From Mycocentrospora acerina (lineage: Eukaryota > Ascomycota > Dothideomycetes > Pleosporales), in NCBI GenBank assembly GCA_022701365.1, contig JAKUHH010000030.1, positions 125,107 to 189,106 on the forward strand: a stretch of 64,000 nt of DNA. The letters run 5' to 3'. The notes under the pieces are model-generated. The model was not told the origin of the DNA and made no database searches. It was given only the letters and a program-made list of their open reading frames with translations. Positions 47,090 to 58,360 of the stretch are shown here, one piece after another; within the stretch, counting starts at the first letter, position 1; each line of letters begins with the position of its first letter. The position numbers were made by a program, and so were the translations under genes.

Positions 47090-48124
47090 GCCTACATCTA
47101 CGACCAACGTGTCTTGCACTGTCTGGTCTACATGCACACGTTGCCATGTTCTTGCATTTTATTACGGCCTTGCACGATTTTCTTTCGGCGGTGTTTCTCC
47201 AGTGGACTGACCCGTTACTAAAGCAACGCAATATGCCTCATGTCAACTGGAGGCTTTGGGCGCCTTGCCACCATCTTGAACCACACTTTTTGATCTTGCG
47301 AGTTCGCTTTTTGTCCCCTTTTTTGTGTATGTCTGCAATCGAGAGAAGGCACTCCCGTACTATTGCCATTTTTTGCAGCGTTTGTTCGCACTGGGCTGCA
47401 TTGCGTCCTAGGCTCACGCATGAGGAAAAGCGACGAGGAGACCTCGTTGCCATACAGTATACCAGGCGTTTATTTTGGCTTCTTAGAGTACTCAAAACAA
47501 TGCTGTTTAATGCATGATTGAAACCTACACGTAGTACATATACATACTATTTCTATCTACCTACTTTCTGTTGCCTGTTTTTGACAGAGTCAAGTCCTTC
47601 ACTCGATTACTCAACGCCCAAGCTTGACGGCAATTAACCAATATACTGTAGGATGAAACTACTGCGTGAATAAACTTGTTGCTGACGGGAATTTCTTGGT
47701 CAAGGACCTGCTATTGGCCACCACGGCGCTCGCTCACAGTGTACCTGGTTTCCCCGCCCCGCCTTCCGCAATATTACCAAGAAGCTTGGTAGAGAGGGGA
47801 AATGAGGCAAGACAAAGCGATTCGAGAAGAAAGGCTTGGATCTTGGAATTCAGCAATGAAAAGATGATGAATGGAAGGGAAAAACAGTTTTATTTCATAT
47901 TAAAAATTGCCTTGATTGGCAAAACCAATCCTTGATGTCAGCCTTTAATTATCTCACCTGTAATAACTGTAGGTTTATCCTTGTGGGGGGTTTTTCTTGT
48001 TGGTGTGCATGGGTTAGGTTTGCCTTGCGACGTCACGTCATTCTCCCGCTGTAGGGGGGTTTTCTTTCCCGAAGCCGGGGAGGTTGGGGGTTGCTGGGGG
48101 GACTTTGCAGGGGGTGAAGGGAGG

Positions 48125-48240
48125 GAGTGAGTGAGTGAGTGAGTAAGTGGCAAACAGGAGAGAGTGGGTATGCGTGTGTGTATGCATGCATGCATGTGTA
48201 TTTGTGTACCTTGCGTCTCAGCGCAGCGCAGCGCAGCGCA
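48125..48240. repeat. Cluster of microsatellites (GAGT, TGCA, GCGCA)
   Basis: Three different short tandem arrays within about 115 bases: five GAGT units, about four TGCA units (self-complementary) and four GCGCA units. Confidence 0.85.
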
Positions 48241-49452
48241 TTGCGTTTGTACCACACATGCACATTGGTAGGCGTCTACAAGGGGAATGCATAGAACGAG
48301 CGCAATGGCAAACTCACTTTCCAAATAATTTCTCTTCTTACGTAAAATCACAGTTCTAGATGGAGATTATTTTCCGCTGCATTGGCAGCACGTGGAGTGA
48401 TGTGGAGATTTATTGTCCCTCTCTCCTGTTTTGTTGAGCTGTGGCCGGCCTACCAAGGGAAGTGATGAGAAATCTTTTTTTGAAGAAAAAAATAGAGACG
48501 CGTGATATGATGTGATGTGATTTGATATGATGATGGTTTTGCACATTGAGGAGTTAATTTTCCACCTAGGTAGTCGGATGGGTAGGTAGATAGATCTCAT
48601 CTCATCTGATCTCCCTTCATCTCATTTCACCCCCCGAAGACATCCTAAACATGCAGAGTCTAGCAAACATCTAGAAACCCATCTAGACGTGAAGAAGCGG
48701 ACGTCGACTGACTGACTAACTAACCAACCAACTGACTAGCTAGCCACATACCACCAAAACTCTACCGCCACATCCATCCATCCCCATTGAACCAAAGTGA
48801 CATTACTTTGCTTTTTTCCTTCTCCCTCTTCTCTCCCTCTTTTCGCCCGAGAGAGGTCCAGCCACCGCTAGGAAGTTAACTACATTCCCCCAGCGAGGCG
48901 AGGCGAGGCTAGGCCAGGCTGTCTATTGGGTACGTACGTACGTACCGTACCGTACTTGCAAAACGCGGATACGAGGGGCGGGTAGCCGGGTAAATCGTCC
49001 GTGGCTGCTGCCATGTATTGTATTGTATTGTATTGTACCCGTGGCTTCGTTTGGGGTTCGATTGGGGTTCGATTCTGTGTTCCTGGGGTCTGGATGGGAG
49101 TTAGGGGCCGGGCCCGTACCATTGTTTCGTTAGGTAGGTGGGTGGCTGGGTGGCTGGGTCGGTTGGAGTTGGTAGCGGGAGTGGGTACGGTTGTGTTTTG
49201 CTTTTTCCTTCTAGATGGGGTGGTGGGAGGGGGATTGGATGAGAGGAGGGGGAGATTTTACTGAGAGATGAGGTAGTTGTGCATGCATGAATGGATGGGT
49301 GAGCGGGTGTGTGGTAGTTGGCAGGTAGGTGGGCAATAGGGGTAGGCGGAAAGTATAATAAGGGGATGTATACTCGAGGTGTGATGCCGTACATGATGAC
49401 GGCTAGTTCAACGATTAGTCTTGAGATTTGAGTAGGCGTTTATTGCTTTGAA

Positions 49453-49513
49453 TGTTCATTGCGTTAAATGTTCATTGCGTTAAATGTTCATTGCGTTAAA
49501 TGTTCATTGCGTG
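49453..49513. repeat. 16-bp tandem repeat, 3.8 copies
   Basis: Unit TGTTCATTGCGTTAAA repeated without change three times, then a partial fourth. There are no spacers, so this is a plain tandem repeat. Confidence 0.95.
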
Positions 49514-49695
49514 AACGTCCATGACAATGATTGTCCCGCGCGCTGCATTCACAAGAGTGAATTATCATAACAGTAACAATTAGCAAGTAAAAATATGCTT
49601 GTACTGTGGAAGCCGATACTATTCTGAGAATGATTTATTCAAGTCAGAAAGACACATGACGTGTTTTGCAATATACATCAATCTCATTCCATTTC

Positions 49696-49730
49696 ACTCC
49701 ACTCCACTCCACTCCACTCCACTCCACTCC
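49696..49730. repeat. (ACTCC)7 pentamer repeat
   Basis: Seven perfect ACTCC units in the 3' flank of HIR1. Confidence 0.95.
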
Positions 49731-49977
49731 ATTCCTACAACGATCCAGACACTACCAGGCTACACGTACAAATACACAACAATGTCTCAAGACTAGAACA
49801 AAAGAGAAAACACTTCAGGCCAGTAAAGTAGACCAAGTACCCCGAAAGCGCCTGAAACAAAGCCTTTGTAGTAGTCGGCGTAACCGGATAGCCAAAATCT
49901 GCTACGAAAAAGGTAAAAATACCCAAATGCACAAGCACCCCTACGAGATATTTTAAGAAGGGAAACCAGAGAAGGGG

Positions 49978-52900
49978 CTACATATCCGTCACCATAGCCT
50001 GATCATCAGTCCGTTGGTGTTCGTTGACGATACCCAAAAGCCTTGCGTATGGCACGGTGATACGTTGTAGATCGCGGTGTTTTCCTGATAATTTGTTAGT
50101 CGTTTTTCTCATCCGCTTGAACAAATGTTTAAACATACCAAGCAGTAACACCGCTTCCTTTAACAAATCCTCTTTCTTCCACCCGCAGATCTCATCGTCC
50201 TCATCGTCCTCGTCCCCATCCTCATCGTCATCTTGAAGGAGAGACCCCGCTAACCCACGCAACAACTCCTCAATCTTGCCCTTCAACCCCTCGGCCCCTA
50301 TCCGCTTGACGTACATACTAAGGTAAATTTTAAATTCCTCCTTCGCGCCTAGCGTTCGTGCAGCACTGACGCGATTCTCAAGATGCGCTACACTGACACA
50401 TGCCTCGAAAGTCTCGTACCCTTCTGCGGAAATCAGTGCCTTGACGAGGCGTTGTAGGTAGAATGCACGGCCCTGAAGGAGGAATTGGTTCGTTGTGTTG
50501 CGCTCGAGTGACGGGATGATGCCTGCAGAAATATTTTCAATGGAGACCTGATCGGTGTCTTTTTCTTTCGGTGATTTCGAGTTGGAGGACCGGATATTAC
50601 CGACGGAAGAATCCGTTGTGTTCCAATATTGGCTGCCTACTGCCCACCAGGGCTCGCTAATGCGCTGCCAGATGTACATGTCGGAGTTATAGGTATAGCC
50701 GTCGCCGTTGGACATTGCGATTACGATGCGGCCTTCGGAGTTGAGACGCGCAAATACGATGCCCGGAGATTTGGTAAGGTGAGGTCCTTGTGTATGCGCA
50801 GCAACGTCAAGGATAGGTGCTACAGAGATGGGAGGATGAGGTGAGGACATGGACTTTAGGTTCCAAACGTAGCACATGCCGACTGCGGATATACACATGA
50901 GCCACCAGCCGCGACAGTCCATGATGACGGGTTGTGCCTCGAGAATCATGGCGTTGAGTGTGCGTCGGCCAGCAGGCGACCAAGCGTATACAGAGCCATC
51001 CTCGCATGCTGCTGCAAAGAAGTTGGTGTTGCCTGTCACCAACAGCACAGCCTTGGGCAGGTAGTCTTGCCATAACGACTGACCCTTGCTTGTGCATGTT
51101 ATCCTTGCTGGGTCATGATCTTGCTGGCGTCCTGTTCGGGAGGGTGCAGTGGCGTTTCGCGCTTCGAGGATGACCGTCTCTGAGATCTCGGCTTTGCCGG
51201 TGTTCGTGTCTACGCCGTTTTGTTGTGGAGGCTCGCTCCCGTCTGCTGTACGAATGATGACACTCCTGACCTTGGGCACGGCCAATCGTACTTGACTGAT
51301 GGCCAGCGCGGGATTGACAATCGCCGGTCGTAGAACCTTGGGAGGCTCCACGGGGTCTTTGCTTTTTGTTGCAGCGGCCGCGGGTGGTATGAGGCCTTTC
51401 TCACTGTTCAAGACCACAGCTGCTCCGCCAGGCTTGACAGATGCAGCAAGTCTCCGCTCAATTTGGCGATCTTCATCGCCTTCAATCTCGGCAAACTTCC
51501 TCTTGTTGCCGATGAGCATCGACGCCAGTCCCCCCCTAGGGAACCCGTCGTAAGGTTTTGATAAGTCGAGAATATTGTGAGGGTTGTCACTTCGCCCGCC
51601 GGATGTGGTTGTGGCGGATATGAGCTGTGTCTGTGGCAATGATGATGCGCCCATTCCAGACGCCGACGATACCAGCATTGGTGCTATTCTCTTCTTGCCG
51701 TCCTTTGTAATCGTAACACGCTGCTTGAGCTTCTCGACTCTCTGGTCTGGCGGAGGTTCGGTGGGCGCGGGTGGCTGTACCGTCGCACTCGTGCCATTCG
51801 TAGCCGCAGCTGGAGGAGGCGCAGGAGTAGCAGGAGCAGGAGTAGGAGTAGATGCACCGTTTGTGCCATTGGTAATCTGAGGAGGTTGGACTGCACCACC
51901 GTCACCCATCAGCGCGCCCATCCTGCCTTGCACGCCTTTGAGCTCTCCGCTTTTTGCGCTCTCTTCCAAGAGCAGCGCATCCGTGCCTTCGATAATGCCA
52001 GCCTTCCTGCCACCACCAAACTTTGAGAGAGTCTTTTCGTTCTCCGTCAGCGATGCCGGGTATCCCAACTCTCCTGGTTCGAAAACAAGTGTCAAGATGC
52101 TGCCATCCAAGCTGGTTGCGTAGAGAGTCTCGCCGTCTGGTGCCCAGGCGAGATCGGATATCGACTTGCCGGCCAACTCTTGCGAAATCATGAACGGCCT
52201 GGGGAAACTCGTGTTCCACACACTGAGGCACTTGTCCTGTCCGGCGCATGCGACAATCGTGACCGACTGCTGATAGATGTTGCCGTCGTGCTCTTGTCGT
52301 GGTGGGTCTCGGTAGAAGAGTCTTGGGGAGAATGCAGCCACCTCGACAGGCCCTTCGTGGCCAACTAAACTGATGTCGCCGTCCCATGTTCCACGCGTGA
52401 GAATCGCAACCGAGCTGACTGGGCCATTCGTAGCGTTCGCGGCGGCAATGTGTGCGCCGTCTGGTGACCACGAACACCGACGAAAGTATGTGGTAAGGGG
52501 GGATGTTTGGAATGGTGCTGTGATTGTGTGCTCGAGCATAAAGTTGTTGACCTGGTCCTGCTGGGTCGCATTCGGCGGCGGGGAATTGAAGCGGTAGACT
52601 TTGATCGTGCGGTCGTCGCTGGCCGTGGCAAAGTACTTGTTGGCGGGGTCGAAGGTGATGCCCTTGACGTGGCTCTGGTGGTTCGACAGCGTCTTGAGCT
52701 TCTCAAACGAGTGGCCCGACCACACGACGACCTTGGAGTCCAATCCCACCGACACCAGGATGGACGAATCGTACGACCAGCCAATGTCCTGCACGTCATT
52801 GTCGTGGCCTATCAGGCGGCGGGTGACGCGCCAGTTCTCGACGGGCGGGGGTTCGTTCGAGCCTGTGCCTGGTCAGCAGTTCCTCGTCGCGTCGTGGGCG

Positions 52901-53382
52901 CTGCACGCACCAAATGCCGCGTGTGTGGGCGCGTTGGGGTCGAGGAAGTAGACGCATACGATCTTGTCGTCGGCGCCCGAGGCCAGGTATTTGTTGTTGG
53001 AGGAGAAGCGCACGGCGTGGATGGTGCCCGAGTGGTGGCTGACGGCGGCGAGCTGCTTGGGCTTGGTGTAGTTGGGGTTGTTGGAGTTGAGGATGGCCTC
53101 GGTGGACCAGATGCGCACGTATCCGTCTACACGGCCGTTGTTAGAGCGTCTTGCGGGGCGGCGCATTGCATGGGGGGAGTGACGAACCTCCGGCCGCCGT
53201 GACCAGACGCGAGCCATCGGGGGAGACGTGGCAGCTGTAAACCTCAAAGTCCTTGAGTTCGCCTGGGGCATGGCACAGCGTTAGTGCAGGGTTCTTGGGC
53301 ACAGCAAAGGCGCAGGATATGCTGTCCAGAGCATCGTGGGCTGACCTGGGTGCGTGAGCCAGTGCGGCTTTATGAGATGCAT
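49978..53382 (-). CDS. HIR1: Histone regulatory protein HIR1 (HIRA homologue)
   Basis: Five exons: 53346-53382, 53188-53262, 52911-53126, 50139-52868 and 49978-50084 (1054 residues). Hir1 is a subunit of the HIR complex, a replication-independent H3-H4 chaperone that represses histone genes and deposits nucleosomes in transcribed chromatin. The N-terminus MHLIKPHWLTHPG is diagnostic. WD40 repeats follow to about residue 400 (DGYVRIWST, HSGTIHAVRFSSNNKYLASG, DNDVQDIGWS, HQSHVKGITFDP, GQDKCLSVWNT). The HIRA B-motif KQRVTITKDGKKRIAP lies near residue 490, and the Hir C-terminal domain (FFAAACEDGSVYAWSPAGRR onward) lies at about 680-980. An acidic run precedes the end. Introns 1-4 are 83, 61, 42 and 54 nt. 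The last one is divisible by three and stop-free, but it has a GTATGT donor, a CTAAC branch and a TCAG acceptor, so it is treated as an intron. Confidence 0.94.
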
Positions 53383-54153
53383 GGTCGTGTAGAGCGGTCC
53401 AATATGTCGAGCGTGCAGCGCATGCTATGACGCGATCATCAACCAAGGGAAGAGGAAAGGCTCGGTGTCGTGGGCGGGACGCGGTAGTGGGAAGCTGCAC
53501 GTCTCCATGGACCGCGACAGCTGTTTGGCGACAGCGACGCGAGTTCAGAGTTCCCGCTTGGCAGGCGTTTGAGCAGGGATCAAGTTAAGGTTTAGGTGCA
53601 TGTGCAGATCACGCGCGGGAGCTCCATCCAGGACTAACGTGGATTCGAGACTTGTACATGAGCAACCAACGGCTGCATTGTCTGTCTTGGTTGGAGCCGT
53701 CTGATCGGCGAGTGTAAAGACATGGGTGCTGGTAGATTTGCGTGTTGCCCAATTCAGCTTCTCGCCATTTCCTGAGCACCTGCGTCGCTGCTACAGACAT
53801 GTCTATCTACCACTGGCCTCATCGCGACCATCTACTCAGGTAATAACAGCCATCTACTCGTGTAACAATATCCATCCCCTATCCTCCCCTGTCTTCAGCC
53901 ATGCTCTTCGTCGAAAACGCGTCGTGCCCATCCTGCATATTTGCCATCATCTTTCACAACAACCTATGACGTGCATTGCTTATCCAGCAAGTCCAAGTAG
54001 AATATCGAAATGTCGAAACTTTGCCGCTGATTGTCGTTCTTCCATCTTTCGTCTTTGGCGTCTCCAAGAATCGTTTGAAAGTCTGGTAGTGCAAGTTGGT
54101 GGGTGGGTGGTCCAATATGATAATCGTGTGTTTGGCCATTTGCCACCACAATC
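53383..54153. other. HIR1 promoter region and zinc-finger gene 3' flank
   Basis: 771 bases between the HIR1 start and the stop of the next leftward gene. No gene or repeat supported. Confidence 0.5.
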
Positions 54154-55064
54154 TCAAGCCTTCTTCTTCCTCTTCTTGAAGGTAACTGCAGGCGCCGCTG
54201 CCTCTTCTCCCACCGTCTTGCTAGACCCCACTGCGCTCCCCGCCAAACCCCCAGCAGATGCCGCTATCCGTCCACTCTCCTCCAGCGTCGGAATATCGCT
54301 CAACAATCTCCCCCCATCCTGTTCCTCCTTGACCTCCTCTTTCACACCCTCATCTCCCGTACTCTCTCGCTCCACCTTGACGTCCACACCTTTCCCAATC
54401 GATCCAAACAAGCTGTCCACATCCACTTCTTCCTTACTCCCTGGAAATGTCTTGTATGTGTGTCCCCACCCTTTTCTCTTCGTAATTATCTCCCTCTCCC
54501 TTATTTCCTCCTCGTCTTCATCCGCCACGCGTTTATGCACACCCTTGTTCAGTGCCGTCACCTTGAACTCTCCGTCTCCGTCCACAACCCCCACAACTTC
54601 CTTCTTGACTACCTTCCAATCGCCCGCCATGCCCAAATCACCCCTTGCCTCCTCGGGGAGTGCTACTCCCATTGCCGCCAACTGCTCCCATTGCCTCTTT
54701 CTATCATCGACTGTAGCTTTTTTCTCAGGACGCTTCTCGACTTTTGGCGGTGGGCCACCGGTGCCTGTTGCGACGGAAGGCGACGCGGTAGGTACGAGGC
54801 CGTTGAGGCGCGCGACTTCAGCCTGGGCGCGTGCTTTGTTGCGCTCCTCGAATTCTTGCTCGCGATGCAGGCCGCGGAGAGACCTCTGGATCGAGCCTTG
54901 GTGGCGGCCTGTAGCTTCGTGTTGGGCGCGCTCGAATTTGGTATCTTTTACAAAAACGGCACAAAATTTGCACCAGTATTTTGGCTGTAGGAAAGGGTTA
55001 ACATGATGGTGGATTGAAAAACAGGCAGAACATGACTTGCTGTGGATTTCCAGTATTCAGCCAT
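54154..55064 (-). CDS. U1-type zinc-finger protein, likely spliceosomal (WBP4/FBP21-like)
   Basis: Two exons: 55041-55064 (eight codons) and 54154-54984 (284 residues). The start MAEYWKST joins PKYWCKFCAVFV to make a U1/matrin-type C2H2 finger with Cys13, Cys16, His30 and His36. This small RNA- or snRNP-binding finger is typical of spliceosomal proteins such as WBP4. It is followed by a basic helical segment (IQRSLRGLHREQEFEERNKARAQAEVAR). The tail is acidic and Lys-rich and ends in a nuclear-localisation-like KKRKKK. No WW domain is present, so it is a short version of the family. The 56-nt intron begins GCAAGT and ends CTACAG: a GC-AG intron is the only junction that gives the expected STPKYWC. 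Two in-frame GT donors downstream would add a few residues. The gene is divergent from the membrane-protein gene at 55720. Confidence 0.82.
54985..55040 (-). other. Probable GC-AG intron
   Basis: The donor is ACA|GCAAGT and the acceptor CTACAG|CCA, in phase 0. GCAAGT is the usual form of the rare GC donor class. Splicing here reconstitutes the conserved start of the zinc finger. Confidence 0.65.
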
Positions 55065-55719
55065 ACCGTTGAGTCGTGATTCACAAAAACGTGTTGCGGT
55101 GTTGGAAACTCGGCATATCCCTTGGTCTACTGCACTGGATCTCGGCCTAAGCTTAGGCCAATCAGAGCAGAACTTGGTGTCGATGTTGTTTTAACCACGT
55201 GATGGTATCAACTACAGTACATGATTGTTTTGCAGTCAAAATTATCTGCTTACCATTTTCGCTAACACAGCTCTGATGACACGTCTAAATATTAAGTAGA
55301 GTATTATAAAAGAGGACTTACTTACTCAAAGATATTATCAAACTTATAAAATCTTGGTTTATCTGTGATAACGACTTCACTAACCATCATCACGTAGTTG
55401 TCTAAATGCCGACCTACCGGTGGTGAGCCCTGTCCTGATTGGCCTAATCTCGGACCGAAATCCAGGGTACTAGATCGAGAGATAGCAACAACAACAGAAA
55501 CAACAGCAACAGCAACAGCAACAAACTAGCGGCAGAACTCCAAGGCGGTGAAGACTCATGGCCGCTGTACCTAAACCCTCCGATCCATGAACGCGCATCG
55601 CGTTTCCCGGAGCCAAGAACGAGCCAAAATTAGATACCAGATCAAACCATGCTAGCTTCAGTCATCACGGAAAGATTTGCAGACTCAGGCAGCAAAGGCT
55701 GCACTTGCTATGACGGACA
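55065..55719. promoter_or_regulatory. Divergent promoter region with CAACAG repeat
   Basis: 655 bases between two divergent start codons. A very AT-rich core (55200-55400) is followed by CAACAG-type repeats (about 55486-55524). A short upstream reading frame (55710-55736) overlaps the right-hand start codon. Promoter function is inferred from position. Confidence 0.5.
55486..55524. repeat. CAACAG hexamer-type repeat
   Basis: Imperfect tandem CAA/CAACAG units on the plus strand upstream of the membrane-protein gene. Confidence 0.8.
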
Positions 55720-57231
55720 ATGGCGACAAACATTGACAACAACACATTGACGGCTTTGGGCTTGGTGAGCAATGTCACCCAGGATGACTTTACATTGGTG
55801 GCGCAGAACATCATGTGCGCCTACACCATCAGCGATATCTACGCACCAACGCCACGGTACCTCTACTACTGTCTTCTTTTCCTGGCATTCGCGACCATTC
55901 GATACCGATGGCTTTCCAACGTCTTTCTGGGAGGGGCCGTGGCCTACGCCGCCAGTGCTGCGATCCATGCCTTTATCATCGTGTCGAGCCCATCAACAGT
56001 GCAGAGTCCTGCGAACGTCACTATTCCGTTGGTTCTGCCTAGTTCAAACCTGAGTAGTTACGTTGACTCACTTGTCACGGGTGTCACGGAGTTGGTTATC
56101 CGGCCTGACGCTGTTGAACTGGACATTGATGCCATCATGGCCGTAGTCGTAACTGCCTATCTTGTGGGCTTGCCGTTACAGATTTGGTCGCGGACGATGC
56201 GATCAAGCCGCATAGTCCACTATATGATATTACTTTGGAACCTCTGCATGCTGGCTGGCACGATATGTGCCTTGGTAGCCTGGCCCTTGACGAATCTGGC
56301 AGCCCCTCAGTACAGGTTTTGCTACTCGGGATTCCTTGATTCAGACTTCCAGTCAAGCGATGGGTGGGATGATAGCTATTGGAAAGGGTCATGGAATTCG
56401 ACGGTTTGGAACATATTCAACAACCCAGGTACAACCTGGCAAGAACTTTCCAACAACTGCTACTACCCATGCTTCAACACCAGCCAGGTCATCCGCCAAA
56501 GCTCTGCTCTCAAAGGGGTCGTCTCGACAAGAAGCACAAGCTTTGCAAAACTGCACAACACACAGCACGGAACCCATGACGAATTCCAACCTCTCATCTA
56601 CGCAGCCATTATCATCTTCTCCGTCGCGCAGTTTTTGCTGTACATTGTGTCGGCACTCAATCTAGGCAGCGAGGCCATGCGTGAGCCAATCCACAAGCCG
56701 CACCGTCTTTGGAGGAACAAACGGAAGGTATGGCAACAGCTGGCTGGAGACGCTCGCTGCAGCTGGACCATGCTAAAGGCCATGTTTCGCTGGCCGACGC
56801 GATTTAGCATGCGGCGCTCTGGGAAGATGGAGAATGATGAACCACAGATTTCTGTATCAAACCCCCAACTCGACGATGTCGTCTACATGTTCCGACTTGT
56901 TGTTGACGTAGTCGCGCTGGTAACGCTAATTGCCGGCATAGCCCTCGCCCCGATTGTTGTAGTCGCGTTCATATGCTGGATCGAATGGTACATTCGCAAC
57001 GACGGGTCAACAAACGAGACTCCCAACCAAGTGGGGCAGTGGTCACCATTGGTATCTCTAGCTGTTGTTTTGTTCGCTGCAATATTGTACCAATTCAAGG
57101 GCCACTTGGCGTCTGAAGAAGAGGTCAGAATGGAGATTCACAGGAGCGAGCTGCACATTCGAAAGCTCAAAGGGCAGCTGGAGAAGAAGAAGGCGGCAAT
57201 GTCAACAGGAGAAACGTATCAATTTGACTGA
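55720..57231 (+). CDS. Polytopic membrane protein of unknown function
   Basis: Intronless frame of 503 residues. About seven hydrophobic segments are visible: residues near 47-62 (LYYCLLFLAFATIRY), 67-90, 140-160, 166-190, 287-311 (LIYAAIIIFSVAQFLLYIV), 385-420 and 440-458. Between the fourth and fifth lies a roughly 90-residue loop with Cys and Asn-glycosylation sequons (NST, NTS) and aromatic residues, so it is likely extracytosolic. The C-terminus is a charged amphipathic helix (EEVRMEIHRSELHIRKLKG), probably a coiled coil. No transporter or enzyme signature was recognised. A nine-codon upstream frame starting at 55710 overlaps this start in another frame and may dampen translation. Confidence 0.8.
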   Translation: MATNIDNNTLTALGLVSNVTQDDFTLVAQNIMCAYTISDIYAPTPRYLYYCLLFLAFATIRYRWLSNVFLGGAVAYAASAAIHAFIIVSSPSTVQSPANVTIPLVLPSSNLSSYVDSLVTGVTELVIRPDAVELDIDAIMAVVVTAYLVGLPLQIWSRTMRSSRIVHYMILLWNLCMLAGTICALVAWPLTNLAAPQYRFCYSGFLDSDFQSSDGWDDSYWKGSWNSTVWNIFNNPGTTWQELSNNCYYPCFNTSQVIRQSSALKGVVSTRSTSFAKLHNTQHGTHDEFQPLIYAAIIIFSVAQFLLYIVSALNLGSEAMREPIHKPHRLWRNKRKVWQQLAGDARCSWTMLKAMFRWPTRFSMRRSGKMENDEPQISVSNPQLDDVVYMFRLVVDVVALVTLIAGIALAPIVVVAFICWIEWYIRNDGSTNETPNQVGQWSPLVSLAVVLFAAILYQFKGHLASEEEVRMEIHRSELHIRKLKGQLEKKKAAMSTGETYQFD

Positions 57232-58360
57232 GGTTACCTACAAGGGATATGCGTAGACGTGGAATTTTTTTTATATTAAAAAAAGCAAGCATTCAAGATG
57301 ATCAGATTTACAAAACTTGGTCGTGAATACACTGTCGGCGCTTTGTTCGCAAGCTTCAGCCCTCGTACTAATCACATCACAGGTAACTACCGGAGGAGAC
57401 GGTACCAGCTAGCTCCAACCTAGGTAGGTAGGTGGTGCTTCCACACCTGTCATTGCCATCAACAAAGCAGCCCACTAGCCACACCACCACTCTTCAGCCT
57501 CACTCGCGCATTTACTTTTTTTGTTTGCGCCCCCTCTCCCCTCCCTAGCCCACGCGCCACACCAACAAGCTCCAAGTCCAAGTCCAGCCCAACCCCGTAC
57601 CCGTATCCGTATCGCACTCTCATCTCCCTTCCCAAGAGTCCAGTCCAGTCCAGTCCAGACCGCTCCACAATCCACACCGCACACACACACCTCACACTTC
57701 TCACACTTTTACACACGCTCTCTTTTCCATCCCTACCTACCCTACCTTACCTTACCCCTACCCGCCCCACCAAAACCCCCGATCCGAGCCCTACAATCTA
57801 CAACATCTGGTCTTTCCTTCCGTATTGGGTAACTCGCGCACTGAGGGTGGAGCTATCGTGGTGGGGGCGGAGGTTAGGAGGGGAGGGCGGTGAGTCAGTG
57901 GGTGGGTGGGTGGGTGAGTGAGTGTGACTGTGTGCATGGTAGGTTGATGTTGTGGATGATGGTTGTGATTGTGATTGTGATTGTGATTGTGGGCAAGTGA
58001 AGTGAGGGGCAGGCAGGCGGGCATGCCAAGTCCATCTTTTGAATGGCAATGAAGAAGAAGAAGATTTCTCATTCCATCTACCTACTTACCCTGGATGGTC
58101 GTCTAATCTGGTGCATAGGAATATGTACATGTGTGCGAGGATCGAAACACGATGTTTTCTACTTTAAAAAAAATAGTCAAACTCGACGTGACTGGGCGCC
58201 TTCTGCTTTGATTTTTTTTCTTCCATGTTGGACGTGGTGGATGTGGATATGGATATGGTGGCGCGTGGTGTTGTGCCTTTTCCGCGCGCATCCATTGTCG
58301 TTTATGCTTCTGCACCCTCTTTTTGCGGTTCTGCTGCTATTCCCTCGTATGTATAATGCC
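57232..58360. other. Convergent 3' flanks; pyrimidine-rich and microsatellite sequence
   Basis: 1.1 kb between stop codons that face each other. 57480-57830 is strongly C/T-rich on the plus strand, with CCAGT and CTACC units. A GTGATT repeat lies at 57965-57988. Open frames here are low-complexity only. Confidence 0.5.
57965..57988. repeat. (GTGATT)4 repeat
   Basis: Four perfect hexamers in non-coding DNA. Confidence 0.9.

Larger units (their letters stand above)
47090..49977. other. Convergent 3' region dense in microsatellites
   Basis: 2.9 kb between two stop codons. Simple repeats are frequent: GAGT (48125-48144), TGCA (about 48182-48196), GCGCA (48221-48240), ATTGT (about 49015-49037), a 16-bp tandem repeat (49453-49513) and ACTCC (49696-49730). 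No coding frame looks real. Confidence 0.5.

Noticed and set aside
49453..49513. CRISPR-like direct repeats
   Set aside because: Repeats are contiguous with no spacers, and the genome is eukaryotic.
53726..55006. 426-codon plus-strand frame
   Set aside because: Antisense to the zinc-finger gene, low-complexity Ser/Thr/Leu-rich and without family motifs.
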